Origin: Firm-04 sp964479595
Lineage (GTDB): Bacteria; Bacillota; Clostridia; Oscillospirales; Ruminococcaceae
NCBI GenBank assembly: GCA_964479595.1
Contig: CAYZMU010000011.1
Location: 1-38,481, forward strand
Length of the DNA stretch: 38,481 nucleotides
Reading direction: 5' to 3'
The notes beneath the pieces were generated by a model. That model worked only from the letters and a program-made list of their open reading frames with translations. It made no database searches and was not told the origin of the DNA. Positions 7,397 through 16,005 of the stretch are shown piece by piece. The position numbers and the translations under genes were made by a program. Numbering within the stretch: position 1 is the first letter of the stretch; every line of letters begins with the position of its first letter.

Positions 7397-9175
7397 TCAG
7401 TTGCGTTTCTCTCTTGCCTTCTGCTCAAAGCTTTTCGCGAATTCCTCATCGTCCAGACTGCCGTAGTCCTGTGTTTGCTGTCCCAGCCGCAGCAGTTTCT
7501 CCACGCAGTCAAGCGCGACCTGCTCGCTGATCTCCACTTTCTCGTAGCGCATGACGAGTTCGTGCAGATACGACATTTCCTCCGGCGAGAACGCCTCCCC
7601 GCAGAGCGAAAGCGAACACGCGGCGCCCCCACTCGCCTTCTCACAGAGAAAGGCGTAGACTCTGCGGTGAAACTCCGTCACGAACTGCTCCGGGGCGATC
7701 TTTTCCCGTATTTTTCCAAGCGCCTCGGGACGCCGGAACAGATAGCAGAGAATCTGCTCCTCCGCGCGCGCGGCGCCATGATTTGCCGCCGCCTGCGGAT
7801 TGACGGGGTTTGGCCGAAACGGCGCGGCGGTGACATCTTTTCTTTCGCGCCATTGCGACTGTTTGCCCTTCTTCCCGAGCTGCTGGCTGACCGCGGCCGC
7901 AAGCGCCTCTCTGGAGACGCCGTATTCCCGCGTAATTTTCGGGTAGTAGAGCTCGCGCTCCAAATCGCTGTCCATCTCCGCCAGAACCGAAACCGACCGC
8001 CGCAGCGCGTCCGCGGCGCCGCCTTCCTGCGTCAAGTCCGCCTGCTCCTTGCAGTTGTCCAGCAGAAAACTCACCGCGTCGCGCGATTCGTTGAGCAGCA
8101 GCCGGAAGCGGTCGCTGCCGTATTTTTTCAGGAACTCATCCGGGTCTTTCGCGCCCTCCATTTTCAGCACACGCGCTTTCAGCCCCGCCTGCCGCAGCAG
8201 GTTGACCGCCCGCACCGTCGCTTTCTGCCCGGCCTCGTCGCTGTCATAGGAGAGAATGACCTCCTCCGCGCTCTGACGAATCAGACGGCACTGCGCGGGC
8301 GTGAGCGACGTGCCGAGGGAGGCGACGACGTTTTCAAAGCCGCCTTGATGGACCGCGATGACATCCATATAGCCCTCCGCCAGAATCATCTGCTTGGAGC
8401 GGGACTTTCTGGCGAAATTGAGCGAAAACAGGGTGTTGCCTTTCTGAAAGACCGGCGTGTCGGAGGAATTGAGATACTTCGGAACGCCGTCCTTTTCCAA
8501 GGTGCGCCCCCCAAAGGCAATGACACTCCCGCGCACGTCTATAATGGGGAAGATGACGCGCCCGCGAAAGCGTTCGTAAAGCCTGCCGTCGCTGCCCCGT
8601 CCGCAGAGATTTGAGACGTACAGCTCGTCCTCCGTAAAGCCCTGCGCGCGCATCGCCGCCACCAGCCCCCCCGAACCTCCGCTCGAATAGCCCAGGCCGT
8701 ATTTCGCGACAATCTGCGGGGAGAGTCCGCGGTTTTTGAGGTACGCTATGCCGCGCTTGTCGCTTCCGCGCAGTTCGGCGGCGTAGTAGCGCGCGGCGGC
8801 GAGATTGAGCTGCAGCAGTCTTTCGCGCTGTTTCGCGGCTTTCGCGTCAAAATCGCCCTCGCGGGGCGGGACGGTCATGCCCGCGCGCTTTGCCAGAATG
8901 GCGACCGCGTCCATGAACCCGATATTTTCAATCAGCCGGACAAAGTTTACCACATCGCCGCCCGCGTGGCAGCCGTAGCAGTAAAAATGGGGGTCTTCGC
9001 CCTTGGTGTAAACATGACAGGACGGGGTCTTTTCGGAATGGAACGGGCACAGGCAGATATAATCCGAACCGGAGCGCGTGAGCGGGACATATTCCCGCAT
9101 GACGTCCTCAATGGGATTGGCGAACTTCAGCTGCTCCAGAAACCGCTCAAAATCGTTCCCGTACGTTCCCGCCAC
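7397..9175 (-). CDS. dnaG: DNA primase
   Basis: Synthesises RNA primers at the replication fork; 592 residues, the usual length. The N-terminal zinc-binding domain has ligands C43, H46, C66 and C69 (CPFH and CYGC). The TOPRIM catalytic core carries E267-G268 with D271 (AEGYMDV) and the metal-binding D311/D313 (SYDSDEAG). The C-terminal part (about 430-592) is the helicase-interacting domain, which is less conserved. It sits between dgt (27 bp upstream) and rpoD (54 bp downstream) in the same direction. Confidence 0.97.
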   Translation of the reverse strand: MAGTYGNDFERFLEQLKFANPIEDVMREYVPLTRSGSDYICLCPFHSEKTPSCHVYTKGEDPHFYCYGCHAGGDVVNFVRLIENIGFMDAVAILAKRAGMTVPPREGDFDAKAAKQRERLLQLNLAAARYYAAELRGSDKRGIAYLKNRGLSPQIVAKYGLGYSSGGSGGLVAAMRAQGFTEDELYVSNLCGRGSDGRLYERFRGRVIFPIIDVRGSVIAFGGRTLEKDGVPKYLNSSDTPVFQKGNTLFSLNFARKSRSKQMILAEGYMDVIAVHQGGFENVVASLGTSLTPAQCRLIRQSAEEVILSYDSDEAGQKATVRAVNLLRQAGLKARVLKMEGAKDPDEFLKKYGSDRFRLLLNESRDAVSFLLDNCKEQADLTQEGGAADALRRSVSVLAEMDSDLERELYYPKITREYGVSREALAAAVSQQLGKKGKQSQWRERKDVTAAPFRPNPVNPQAAANHGAARAEEQILCYLFRRPEALGKIREKIAPEQFVTEFHRRVYAFLCEKASGGAACSLSLCGEAFSPEEMSYLHELVMRYEKVEISEQVALDCVEKLLRLGQQTQDYGSLDDEEFAKSFEQKAREKRN

Positions 9176-9202
9176 AAAACCGCCCCCTTGTCAAATGCTC
9201 CC

Positions 9203-10195
9203 TCAGCGCGCGCCCCATGAGCGCGGCACGAAAAGCCGCTGATACTCCGCGATGGCGTAGTCGTCACTCATGCCCGCGATATAATCGCAGACCGCGCGGT
9301 CGATTGAGAATCTCGCGGCGATGCGCCTGTATTCCTCCGGCAGACTGAGCGGGTGCTCCGCGAAGTACTGGTAGAGCCGGATAAGAAGATCCTGCGCCTT
9401 GGAATCCTCCGCTTTCGCGGCGGAATTGGTATAAACATTTTCAAAAAGAAACGCGAGCAGCGCGTCATGCGCCTGACGAATCTCCGGCGTCATATCCATG
9501 CTCTCCGCGCCGTGTTCGATCACCGAGCCTATCATAGTGGTAATGCGCGCGCTTTTGCTGCTGCCAAGCACGTCCGTGCAGGCTTTGGGCAGGTCGCTCT
9601 CGCGCAGAATGCCAGCCCGGATGGCGTCGTCGATATCGTGGTTGATGTAGGCGATTTTGTCCGCGAGACGCACCAGATTTCCCTCGCGCGTCGCCGCGAT
9701 ACGGTTCGTATGGCAGGCGATGCCGTTGAGGACCTGCCAAGTGAGGTTGAGCCCTCTGCCGTCCTTCTCAATATAATGCACAACCCGCACGCTTTGAATA
9801 TAATGCTTGTAACCGTACGGACAGACCTTGTCGAGCGCCGCCTCTCCCGCGTGCCCGAACGCGGAGTGCCCCAGATCGTGCCCCAGCGCGATGGCCTCGG
9901 TCAGATCCTCATTCAGGCGCAGCGCCCTCGCCATGGTTCTCGCAATCTGCGCGACCTCCAGCGTGTGTGTGAGGCGCGTGCGGTAGTGGTCCCCCACAGG
10001 CGAAAGAAAAACCTGTGTCTTGTGTTTTAAGCGCCGGAAGCTCGCCGCGTGCAGAATGCGGTCTCTGTCGCGCTGAAACTCCGTGCGGTACGGACAGGGT
10101 TCCTCGGGTCTCGCGCGCCTTGCTTCCTTGGCGTGGCAGGCGAGAGGACTTTGCGTCATTTCCTCAAAAGCCTCTGTTTGCTCGCGAACAGTCAA
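9203..10195 (-). CDS. dgt: dGTP triphosphohydrolase-like HD-domain protein
   Basis: HD-superfamily hydrolase of 330 residues, expected to split dNTPs (classically dGTP) to deoxynucleoside and triphosphate. The metal ligands are H77 (TRLTHTLEV) and H106-D107 (GHDLGH at 105-110), with a further conserved Asp in INHDIDD. The N-terminal FRRLKHKTQVF motif is characteristic of Dgt proteins. The dgt-dnaG-rpoD order recurs in Clostridia and links nucleotide pool control with replication and transcription. It starts 22 bp after the upstream export-protein gene. Confidence 0.93.
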   Translation of the reverse strand: MTVREQTEAFEEMTQSPLACHAKEARRARPEEPCPYRTEFQRDRDRILHAASFRRLKHKTQVFLSPVGDHYRTRLTHTLEVAQIARTMARALRLNEDLTEAIALGHDLGHSAFGHAGEAALDKVCPYGYKHYIQSVRVVHYIEKDGRGLNLTWQVLNGIACHTNRIAATREGNLVRLADKIAYINHDIDDAIRAGILRESDLPKACTDVLGSSKSARITTMIGSVIEHGAESMDMTPEIRQAHDALLAFLFENVYTNSAAKAEDSKAQDLLIRLYQYFAEHPLSLPEEYRRIAARFSIDRAVCDYIAGMSDDYAIAEYQRLFVPRSWGAR

Positions 10196-10217
10196 AGTCC
10201 TCCCCTCCCCCGAATGA

Positions 10218-10775
10218 TTAAGAGAACAGACCTATCAGCGCGTTTAAGCCGCCGTAGGAAACCAGACACATGATGACAGTCGCCAGAATCAGCCCGAGCA
10301 GAATCGCGGGAACGGCCTTTTTCAGCGGAATATGCAGCAGCGCCGCAATCAGCGAGCCCGTCCACGCGCCTGTCCCCGGAAGCGGAATGCCCACAAAGAG
10401 CACCAGCCCCCAAAATTCGTATTTTCGTATTTTCTGCGATTTCTCGCCCAGCGCCCGCGCCTCCAGCCAGAGCGCCATCCTGCGCATCCAACCGATCTTG
10501 CAGCCCTTCATCCAGTCAAGAATCTTCGTGATGAAGAGCAGGATAAAGGGAATAGGCACCAAGTTGCCGAGAATGCAGACGCCCACGGCGGTCCACATGG
10601 GAACATTCAGCAGCGTGGCGGCGATAAGCCCCCCGCGCAGTTCCAGAATGGGAATCATGGAGATGATGAAAATCACCAGCAGCGGGGGCAGACCGCCCAT
10701 CATTTGAGTAAGTTTTTCGGCAAGTTTCTCCGTCCCGCCGGCGGCAAGCACCGGCAGGAGCAGCGTAATCGGCAT
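10218..10775 (-). CDS. Small multidrug export family membrane protein
   Basis: Integral membrane protein of 185 residues belonging to the family named small multi-drug export protein (COG2426, Pfam Sm_multidrug_ex). Its actual substrate is not established. Hydrophobic segments lie around residues 1-12, 28-58, 68-92 and 130-185. The motifs ISMIPILELRGGL and FVGIPLPGTGAWTGS are typical of the family and suggest inverted re-entrant loops. The frame is open further upstream to 10931, but I chose ATG 10775. It has an AAAGGAA Shine-Dalgarno 7-8 bases before it, and the upstream extension is Arg/Cys-rich and overlaps the promoter. It is the first gene of the run into dgt-dnaG-rpoD. Confidence 0.88.
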   Translation of the reverse strand: MPITLLLPVLAAGGTEKLAEKLTQMMGGLPPLLVIFIISMIPILELRGGLIAATLLNVPMWTAVGVCILGNLVPIPFILLFITKILDWMKGCKIGWMRRMALWLEARALGEKSQKIRKYEFWGLVLFVGIPLPGTGAWTGSLIAALLHIPLKKAVPAILLGLILATVIMCLVSYGGLNALIGLFS

Positions 10776-10871
10776 TTCAGACGTTCCTTTCTTTTCGCTT
10801 CTCTCTTTCTCGCGTGATGTCTCTGACCGCGCCGCGCAAAGCACGCGGCGGCACACTCTAATCCAATCTAT

Positions 10872-10900
10872 ATTATGCCACAAACGCGGCGGTTTGTCAA
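10872..10900 (-). promoter_or_regulatory. Promoter upstream of the export protein-dgt-dnaG-rpoD run
   Basis: On the minus strand TTGACA (10900-10895) and CATAAT (10877-10872) are 17 bp apart, with TGG before the -10. The start codon is about 97 bases downstream. The intervening leader contains GC-rich segments (around 10817-10856) but no recognised riboswitch. The ABC exporter is transcribed divergently from 11044. Confidence 0.8.
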
Positions 10901-11043
10901 GCCTTTTGCCGGATTTCGCTGTTTTGCACAATTTTTCCCCGCAAAAGCGACTCTCTATGGATGAAAGCCGGGATTTCCCGCCGTTTTGCGTGAAAAACCG
11001 CCTTCTGCCATGGCAATTGAGTCAAAATCTTAATCTATACGGC

Positions 11044-11072
11044 TTGACAAATTGCGCGAAAGGGTGTAAGAT
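11044..11072 (+). promoter_or_regulatory. Promoter of the ABC-2 exporter operon
   Basis: TTGACA (11044-11049) and TAAGAT (11067-11072) have a 17-bp spacer, about 60 bases ahead of the ATPase start codon. Together with the opposite-facing promoter at 10872-10900 it forms a divergent intergenic region of about 350 bp. Confidence 0.8.
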
Positions 11073-11131
11073 AGGAGTGCGCACCCCGCGGGCGCGCTCT
11101 GACCTTCCGTCTGCAAGGGAAAGGATTCGAT

Positions 11132-12052
11132 ATGGGTTTGGCTGTCTCGGAACTGTGCAAAAGCTACGGTGAAAAGACCGTTGTGGATCATTTAAGTTTT
11201 GAAATCAAAGAGCCGGGGGTTTACGCGCTGCTCGGGACAAACGGCGCGGGAAAAACCACGTCTATCCGCATGATACTCGGGATGCTTTCCAGCGACGGCG
11301 GAAGCGTCACGTGGAACGGCCGCCCCCTGACGCGCGAGAGCTGCAACGTGGGCTATCTCGCCGAGGAACGCGGACTGTACCCCAAGAACACCGTCGCGGA
11401 CCAGTTGCTCTACTTTGCCGCGCTGCGCGGGCTTTCCAAGGCGCAGGCGAAGGAGCGCGTCACCTACTGGGCGCGGCGTCTGGAAGCGGAGGAATATCTG
11501 TCGGGGAAAGGGAAGAAAGCGCGGAAGGCGGACGAACTTTCCAAGGGCAACCAGCAGAAGATACAATTCATCGCGGCACTCCTGAGCGACCCGGATTTAC
11601 TCGTTCTTGACGAGCCTTTCTCCGGGCTCGACCCCGTCAACACCGACCTTTTCAAGAGCGTGGTGCGCGAGGAGATTGAAAAGGGCAAATATCTCATCAT
11701 GTCGAGCCACCAGATGGCGACGATTGAGGAATTCTGCACCGACCTGACCATTCTCAGCGCCGGCAAAAGCGTGCTGCAGGGCAATCTCGCCCAAATCAAG
11801 AAAAGCAGGGGCAGAACCCGCCTCTTCCTCAAGGCGGACACGGAACTGAAGCCTTTTCTGGAGGAAGCCGGCGTCAGGATTCTCTCCTCGGTCGGGTTCT
11901 CGTACCGCTGCGAGGTGACGGGACAGACACAGGCGGACGAACTGCTCAGGCGCCTGGTGGCGCGGGATGTTCCGCTGGTCTCCTTTGACCTGCGCGAGCC
12001 CAGTCTGCACGAAATCTTTGTGGAAACGGTGGGGGACGCGCATGAAGACTAG
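11132..12052 (+). CDS. ABC exporter ATPase (NatA-like)
   Basis: Cytoplasmic ATPase of an ABC-2 type exporter, 306 residues. Walker A is GTNGAGKT (35-42), the ABC signature is LSKGNQQK (136-143), Walker B is LLVLDEP (156-162) and the switch His is H193. The segment GYLAEERGLYP is typical of the NatA branch, named for the Bacillus sodium exporter. The C-terminal 90 residues match the accessory DUF4162-type domain of that group. The substrate cannot be told from sequence. It overlaps the first permease gene by 11 bp. Confidence 0.92.
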   Translation: MGLAVSELCKSYGEKTVVDHLSFEIKEPGVYALLGTNGAGKTTSIRMILGMLSSDGGSVTWNGRPLTRESCNVGYLAEERGLYPKNTVADQLLYFAALRGLSKAQAKERVTYWARRLEAEEYLSGKGKKARKADELSKGNQQKIQFIAALLSDPDLLVLDEPFSGLDPVNTDLFKSVVREEIEKGKYLIMSSHQMATIEEFCTDLTILSAGKSVLQGNLAQIKKSRGRTRLFLKADTELKPFLEEAGVRILSSVGFSYRCEVTGQTQADELLRRLVARDVPLVSFDLREPSLHEIFVETVGDAHED

Positions 12053-13376
12053 GTATGCCGCCCAGGTGCGGACCGTTTTCCGCTATACCATGGCACAGCA
12101 CTACAAGACGCGCTCCGTACGAATCTTTTTGGTCGTGATGGCGCTGATTTCTTTACTGGTTTTTCCGCTCCTGAAGCTGATTTTCGGGGAGAGCCCCCCT
12201 TCCGAGATCTCCCCTGTCCGCACCCTCTACATCCGAAACGAGCAAAACATCGCGCTTGACACAGACGCCGTCAAAGCGGACAGGCGCTTTGAGGCGCTCG
12301 AAATCCGGGAGACGGACCTGAGCGACGCGGATGTGCAAACGCGGCTGGCACAGGAAAAAGACGCCGCGGCGGCGGTACTGAGCGTTTCAAAGGAGACTTC
12401 CTCGTATCAGATCACGGGGCTTTTCGGGGCGGAAAGCGACTACACGCGGCAGGATCTGGAAACGCTCTGCGGCGCGCTGGAGGAGGCGCTGCGCGACACG
12501 CTGCTGCGCGCGCACGGTGTCACGGCACAGCAGATGGAGACCCTGAGCGCGCCGGTGCGCACGGACGTCTCCCGCCTCGGCGGCTCGGAAAACAGCGCGA
12601 ACACGAACACACACACGGCGGTCAGCATGGTTTACAGCGCGGCGGTTTTGCTGCTCTGCTCGGTCGCCATGAGCTACATCTTCCAAAGCTGCATGGAGGA
12701 GAAGGCGTCCAAGCTTGTGGAAACGCTGCTGTGCGGGGCGGACCCCAAGGCGCTGCTCACGGGCAAAATCCTCGCTGTCACCTGCTTTGTGTTCGCGGGC
12801 ACGGGGCTTTTCGCACTCGGCCTCGTGCTCTCCTATTTGCTGTCTCTGGCGATTCCTGGGGATTTGAGCTTTCTGCGCGAGGCGGCGGAAAACGCGCTGG
12901 GCGGCTCCTCGCTAGATCCGCTTCTGCGGGCGCGGAATATTCCGCTCTGCATCCTGTCTCTCCTGCTCGCCTATTTCCTCATCGCGTTTCTCAGCGCTAT
13001 CGCCGGGGCATGCTGTTCCAAGCCTGAGGACACCCAGCAGGCGAGCGTGATTGTGGTCGTTCTGCTCCTCGCGGGCTACACGGCGGGCTTTTTCATCCCC
13101 ATGGCGGACAGCGCGGCGGCAAATATCTTCTGCTCGCTCTTCCCCGCGACTTCCGTTTTCACGGCTCTGCCCAGCTACATCTGCGGCAAAATCGGCACGG
13201 GGATCTTCGCGCTCGGGCTCGCGCTGCAGTTTGTGTCCATCCTGCTGCTTGCGTGGCTCGCGGGAACGGTCTATCATATGATGATTCTGTACCGCGGTAC
13301 CGTCCCGAGCCCCCGCAGACTCCTGAGAATGCTGCGTGAGCGGTGCGCCGGCGCGAAAGGGGGCAAAGCGGCATGA
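12042..13376 (+). CDS. ABC-2 permease, first subunit (NatB-like)
   Basis: Membrane subunit of 444 residues. A first transmembrane helix (about 25-45) is followed by a large extracytoplasmic domain (about 50-200). Then come five or more helices in the C-terminal half (SMVYSAAVLLLCSVAMSYIF onward), with the conserved EEKASKLVETLL coupling segment between helices. This is the ABC2_membrane_3 layout. The frame is open from 11967, but ATG 12042 has a GGTGGGGG Shine-Dalgarno and overlaps the ATPase gene by 11 bp, so I chose it. It overlaps the second permease by 4 bp (ATGA). Confidence 0.88.
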   Translation: MKTRYAAQVRTVFRYTMAQHYKTRSVRIFLVVMALISLLVFPLLKLIFGESPPSEISPVRTLYIRNEQNIALDTDAVKADRRFEALEIRETDLSDADVQTRLAQEKDAAAAVLSVSKETSSYQITGLFGAESDYTRQDLETLCGALEEALRDTLLRAHGVTAQQMETLSAPVRTDVSRLGGSENSANTNTHTAVSMVYSAAVLLLCSVAMSYIFQSCMEEKASKLVETLLCGADPKALLTGKILAVTCFVFAGTGLFALGLVLSYLLSLAIPGDLSFLREAAENALGGSSLDPLLRARNIPLCILSLLLAYFLIAFLSAIAGACCSKPEDTQQASVIVVVLLLAGYTAGFFIPMADSAAANIFCSLFPATSVFTALPSYICGKIGTGIFALGLALQFVSILLLAWLAGTVYHMMILYRGTVPSPRRLLRMLRERCAGAKGGKAA

Positions 13377-14725
13377 GACGAAACCAGACCGCGAAAGTCT
13401 TTGCCTTCACGTTTCGCCAGATGTGCGGCACGAAGAGCTGGCTGCTCTCCACCATCATCGTGAGCGCGGCGCTGCTGATTGGCATCCCGGTGCTTTTTGT
13501 CGTCTCCATACGGAGCCTCGCGCCCAAGGAAAGTGAATCCGCGCAGCTGCGAACCGTTCTCCTCTGCGACGAAACGCCCGGGCAAACGGACACCCCGGTT
13601 TCGACGGCATCCGGGCGCTACGCGGAAATCACGTATGAGCGCTTTGAGAATCTGAACGGCGCGGTTTCGGCACTGGCGGACTATGACCCGGACAAGACGC
13701 TCATTTTGCGCGTCACACGTGACGGGGACGCCTATCTGCTCACCGCGCTGCTGCCGGAGCGTTCCGAGCTTTCCAGACTGGACGCGAGCATTTTCGCGGA
13801 TTCGTTCGCGCGGGACATTTTCCCCGCCATGCTCGCGCGAAAGGCTCAGCTCTCAGAGGAAACCGCCGCGCTGCTCACCGCGCCCATTGAGACACAGACG
13901 CGGCTGCTGGAGCCCGACACGGAATCTAGCGGCGAACCATCCGCGGGGGAAAATGCCGCGGAAACGCTGCTGCCCTATCTGATGCTCCTGTTCCTGTACA
14001 CGACGGTTGTTTTTTACGGGCAGAGCATGGCAAACAGCGTGCTGCTTGAGAAGAACAGCAAACTGATGGAGACCATGCTCACGGCGGTGACGCCCTTCCC
14101 GCTCATCGGCGGAAAGCTCCTCGCCTGCGCCGCCTCCGCCGTGCTGCAGATCCTTATCTGGATTGCGGGCGCGGGTATGGGGTGCGTGTTCGGGGCGCTG
14201 ATAGGCGTCGCGGTCATGCCCGCGGGTGTGATGGATACGGCGGATGCTTCACAGATAGCAGACACGGTCATGCGGAGCGGAACGCACATCTCGCTTCCGG
14301 GCGTTTTCCTCGCTCTTCTCGTGACGGTGCTGGGGCTGCTGCTCTATCTGGCGCTCGCGGCGGTCTGCGGGGCACTCGCCTCCAAGACGGAGGATCTGGG
14401 CAAGACGAATCTTACCTTCCTCATCGTTCTGATAGCCAGTCTGCTGCTCACGCTCTCGCCCCATTCCGAAGGGCTGATTTCCGACGCGCTGTGGCTGGAA
14501 CTTTTCCCGTTCACCTCCGTGCTGGTGCTCCCGGGGAGGCTGATTCTGGGGAAGGTGTCCGGCGGGGTCACCGCGCTCGCCCTGCTCTTTCTGGCGCTTG
14601 GCGCGGCGCTTCTGACAGGCGCCGCCGCGCTGATTTACCGCCTGCTCGCGCTCTATCGCGGGAATCCGCCCTCGCTCTCCGCGCTCTGCAAAATGCTGCG
14701 GGGGGAACGCAAAAAGGACGTCTGA
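13373..14725 (+). CDS. ABC-2 permease, second subunit (NatB-like)
   Basis: Membrane subunit of 450 residues with the same architecture as its neighbour: N-terminal helix (about 25-47), an extracytoplasmic domain, then a C-terminal six-helix block containing the matching LLEKNSKLMETMLTAVTPFPL segment. The two permeases are diverged duplicates and probably form a heterodimer with a pair of ATPases. The start ATG 13373 overlaps the previous stop as ATGA and has an AAAGGGGG Shine-Dalgarno, indicating translational coupling. Confidence 0.88.
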   Translation: MRRNQTAKVFAFTFRQMCGTKSWLLSTIIVSAALLIGIPVLFVVSIRSLAPKESESAQLRTVLLCDETPGQTDTPVSTASGRYAEITYERFENLNGAVSALADYDPDKTLILRVTRDGDAYLLTALLPERSELSRLDASIFADSFARDIFPAMLARKAQLSEETAALLTAPIETQTRLLEPDTESSGEPSAGENAAETLLPYLMLLFLYTTVVFYGQSMANSVLLEKNSKLMETMLTAVTPFPLIGGKLLACAASAVLQILIWIAGAGMGCVFGALIGVAVMPAGVMDTADASQIADTVMRSGTHISLPGVFLALLVTVLGLLLYLALAAVCGALASKTEDLGKTNLTFLIVLIASLLLTLSPHSEGLISDALWLELFPFTSVLVLPGRLILGKVSGGVTALALLFLALGAALLTGAAALIYRLLALYRGNPPSLSALCKMLRGERKKDV

Positions 14726-14745
14726 AATTGTCACAAGCTTTTCAC

Positions 14746-14774
14746 TTGACATTTGCTGAGAAACGCGGTATAAT
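14746..14774 (+). promoter_or_regulatory. Consensus promoter of the lipoprotein gene
   Basis: A perfect TTGACA (14746-14751) and perfect TATAAT (14769-14774) with a 17-bp spacer: the strongest promoter-like site in the window. This implies high expression of the downstream lipoprotein. The 5' untranslated region is about 57 bases. Confidence 0.9.
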
Positions 14775-14837
14775 ATCCTCAAGGAATGTTTTCCGCCAGA
14801 TGTCATCTTCGCCTTTGCCGAAAGGAGTATTCTGATT

Positions 14838-15758
14838 ATGAACCATGCCCTGAAAAGAGCCGCTTCCCTCGCGCTTGTCTGCGTGCTGGCGCTGCCCGCC
14901 GTTTCCTGCAAAAACAAGGACGACAGCGACCAGATTCAGCACGGCGAGCTTACCTTTAACGACACGCCCGTGGACGAGCCGGATCTCCCCGAGATTCCTT
15001 CGGTTCCGTCCGTCGGCTCGACCGCTCCGGCAGTCACGACTGTCACGGACGAGAGCGGCAACGCCTATGTCTACAAAACCGACGCGCAAGGTTCCACCGT
15101 CACACAGTCCGGCGGCGAGCCCGAAACAGAACTTTACACGGCGGCGCCTCCCGTCACAACCGCTACCGACGAAAGCGGCAACCCCTATGTCTACCAGACC
15201 GACCCCAGCGGCTCGACCGTCACGGAAGCCGGCGGCTCGGTCCTGACAGAACCCTACGTCGAAACGACCGCCGCGGCGCAGAATCCGGGCTCGTCGCAGG
15301 ACTATACCCCCGCCTACAAGAGCTACATCTCCATGTGGATGGACACCAGCCAGCAGGCGGATTTCGTGTTTGACGGGGAATTCCTCATCTTCGACCTCAC
15401 CATCAGCGAGGACGCGAAAGACGGCATCTATCCGCTGGAATTCTACCACTTGGATTTCGCCAACTACAACGCGGAAACCATCCCCTGCACCGCCACGACG
15501 AGCTATGTCTGCGTCAATTCCGACGAGCCGGAGCAGGAGCAGCTCACGGGAGACGGCATGAAGCTGGAAACCACCATGGTTTCGGGAAAGCCCGGCGACA
15601 CGGTTCCGCTGGTCGTCACGCTCAAGGACAACCCCGGCATCGCGGGATTCGTTCTGAAAATGCTCTACGACAGCAATATCGTGACGGTCTCCAACGCGAA
15701 ATCCGGAAAAGATTTCTCCTCGTATGTAAGAGTCATCAACAATGAGGCGGATTCTTAA
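14838..15758 (+). CDS. Lipoprotein with tandem repeats and cohesin-like halves
   Basis: A 306-residue cell-surface lipoprotein. A signal peptide ends in the lipobox AVSC (Cys24). A low-complexity stem follows. Two tandem 40-residue repeats come next (63-102 and 103-142), each carrying VTDESGN, YVY and GSTVT. Residues about 162-228 resemble the second half of a cohesin-like beta-sandwich (DGEFLIFDLTISEDAKDGIYP). Residues about 241-300 resemble the first half (VSGKPGDTVPLVVTLKDNPG, then FVLKMLYDSNIVTV). So the halves appear in reversed order. The domain call is my pattern match, not a profile search. It is monocistronic, with its own strong promoter and a terminator. A role in attaching cellulosomal components is possible but unproven. 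Confidence 0.75.
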   Translation: MNHALKRAASLALVCVLALPAVSCKNKDDSDQIQHGELTFNDTPVDEPDLPEIPSVPSVGSTAPAVTTVTDESGNAYVYKTDAQGSTVTQSGGEPETELYTAAPPVTTATDESGNPYVYQTDPSGSTVTEAGGSVLTEPYVETTAAAQNPGSSQDYTPAYKSYISMWMDTSQQADFVFDGEFLIFDLTISEDAKDGIYPLEFYHLDFANYNAETIPCTATTSYVCVNSDEPEQEQLTGDGMKLETTMVSGKPGDTVPLVVTLKDNPGIAGFVLKMLYDSNIVTVSNAKSGKDFSSYVRVINNEADS

Positions 15759-15774
15759 AAACAGATAACGGCTG

Positions 15775-15808
15775 ACGGCGCGCGATTTTTCACGCGCCGT
15801 TTCGTTTT
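15775..15808 (+). terminator. Rho-independent terminator of the lipoprotein gene
   Basis: An 8-bp GC-rich stem, ACGGCGCG (15775-15782) and CGCGCCGT (15793-15800), is followed by the T-rich tail TTCGTTTT. It lies 16 bp after the stop codon. Confidence 0.75.
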
Positions 15809-15865
15809 GTGCAAAATCACCAAAATTACATGAGATAGCCGTCGGAAATTCTACATGGACTCGCC

Positions 15866-15894
15866 TTGAAAAGCGGGGCGAAATGTGGTATAAT
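15866..15894 (+). promoter_or_regulatory. Promoter of rpsB-tsf
   Basis: TTGAAA (15866-15871) and a perfect TATAAT (15889-15894) have a 17-bp spacer and a TGG extension before the -10. A leader of about 105 bases precedes rpsB. Confidence 0.88.
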
Positions 15895-15910
15895 AATACG
15901 GCACTTCGCA

Positions 15911-15972
15911 CGAAACGGCAGTCCGCGCGGTGCTCCCTGTTTGGGGGGTCGCGGGTACTCCGCGCCGTTTCG
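15911..15972 (+). promoter_or_regulatory. Leader hairpin ahead of rpsB
   Basis: CGAAACGGC (15911-15919) pairs perfectly with GCCGTTTCG (15964-15972). This closes a GC-rich 44-base internal region that can fold further. It ends 21 bases before the Shine-Dalgarno of rpsB. Leaders that bind their own ribosomal protein are common ahead of ribosomal operons. A feedback role for S2 is an inference, and no known leader family was recognised. Confidence 0.45.
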
Positions 15973-16005
15973 GAGGTCAAACCAAATTCAATCAGGAGGT
16001 ATCTT

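Noticed and set aside
6215..8614. 799-codon open frame on the plus strand opposite rpoD and dnaG
   Set aside because: It is a shadow of the high-GC codon pattern of rpoD and dnaG, has no promoter, Shine-Dalgarno or domain, and the minus-strand genes are certain.
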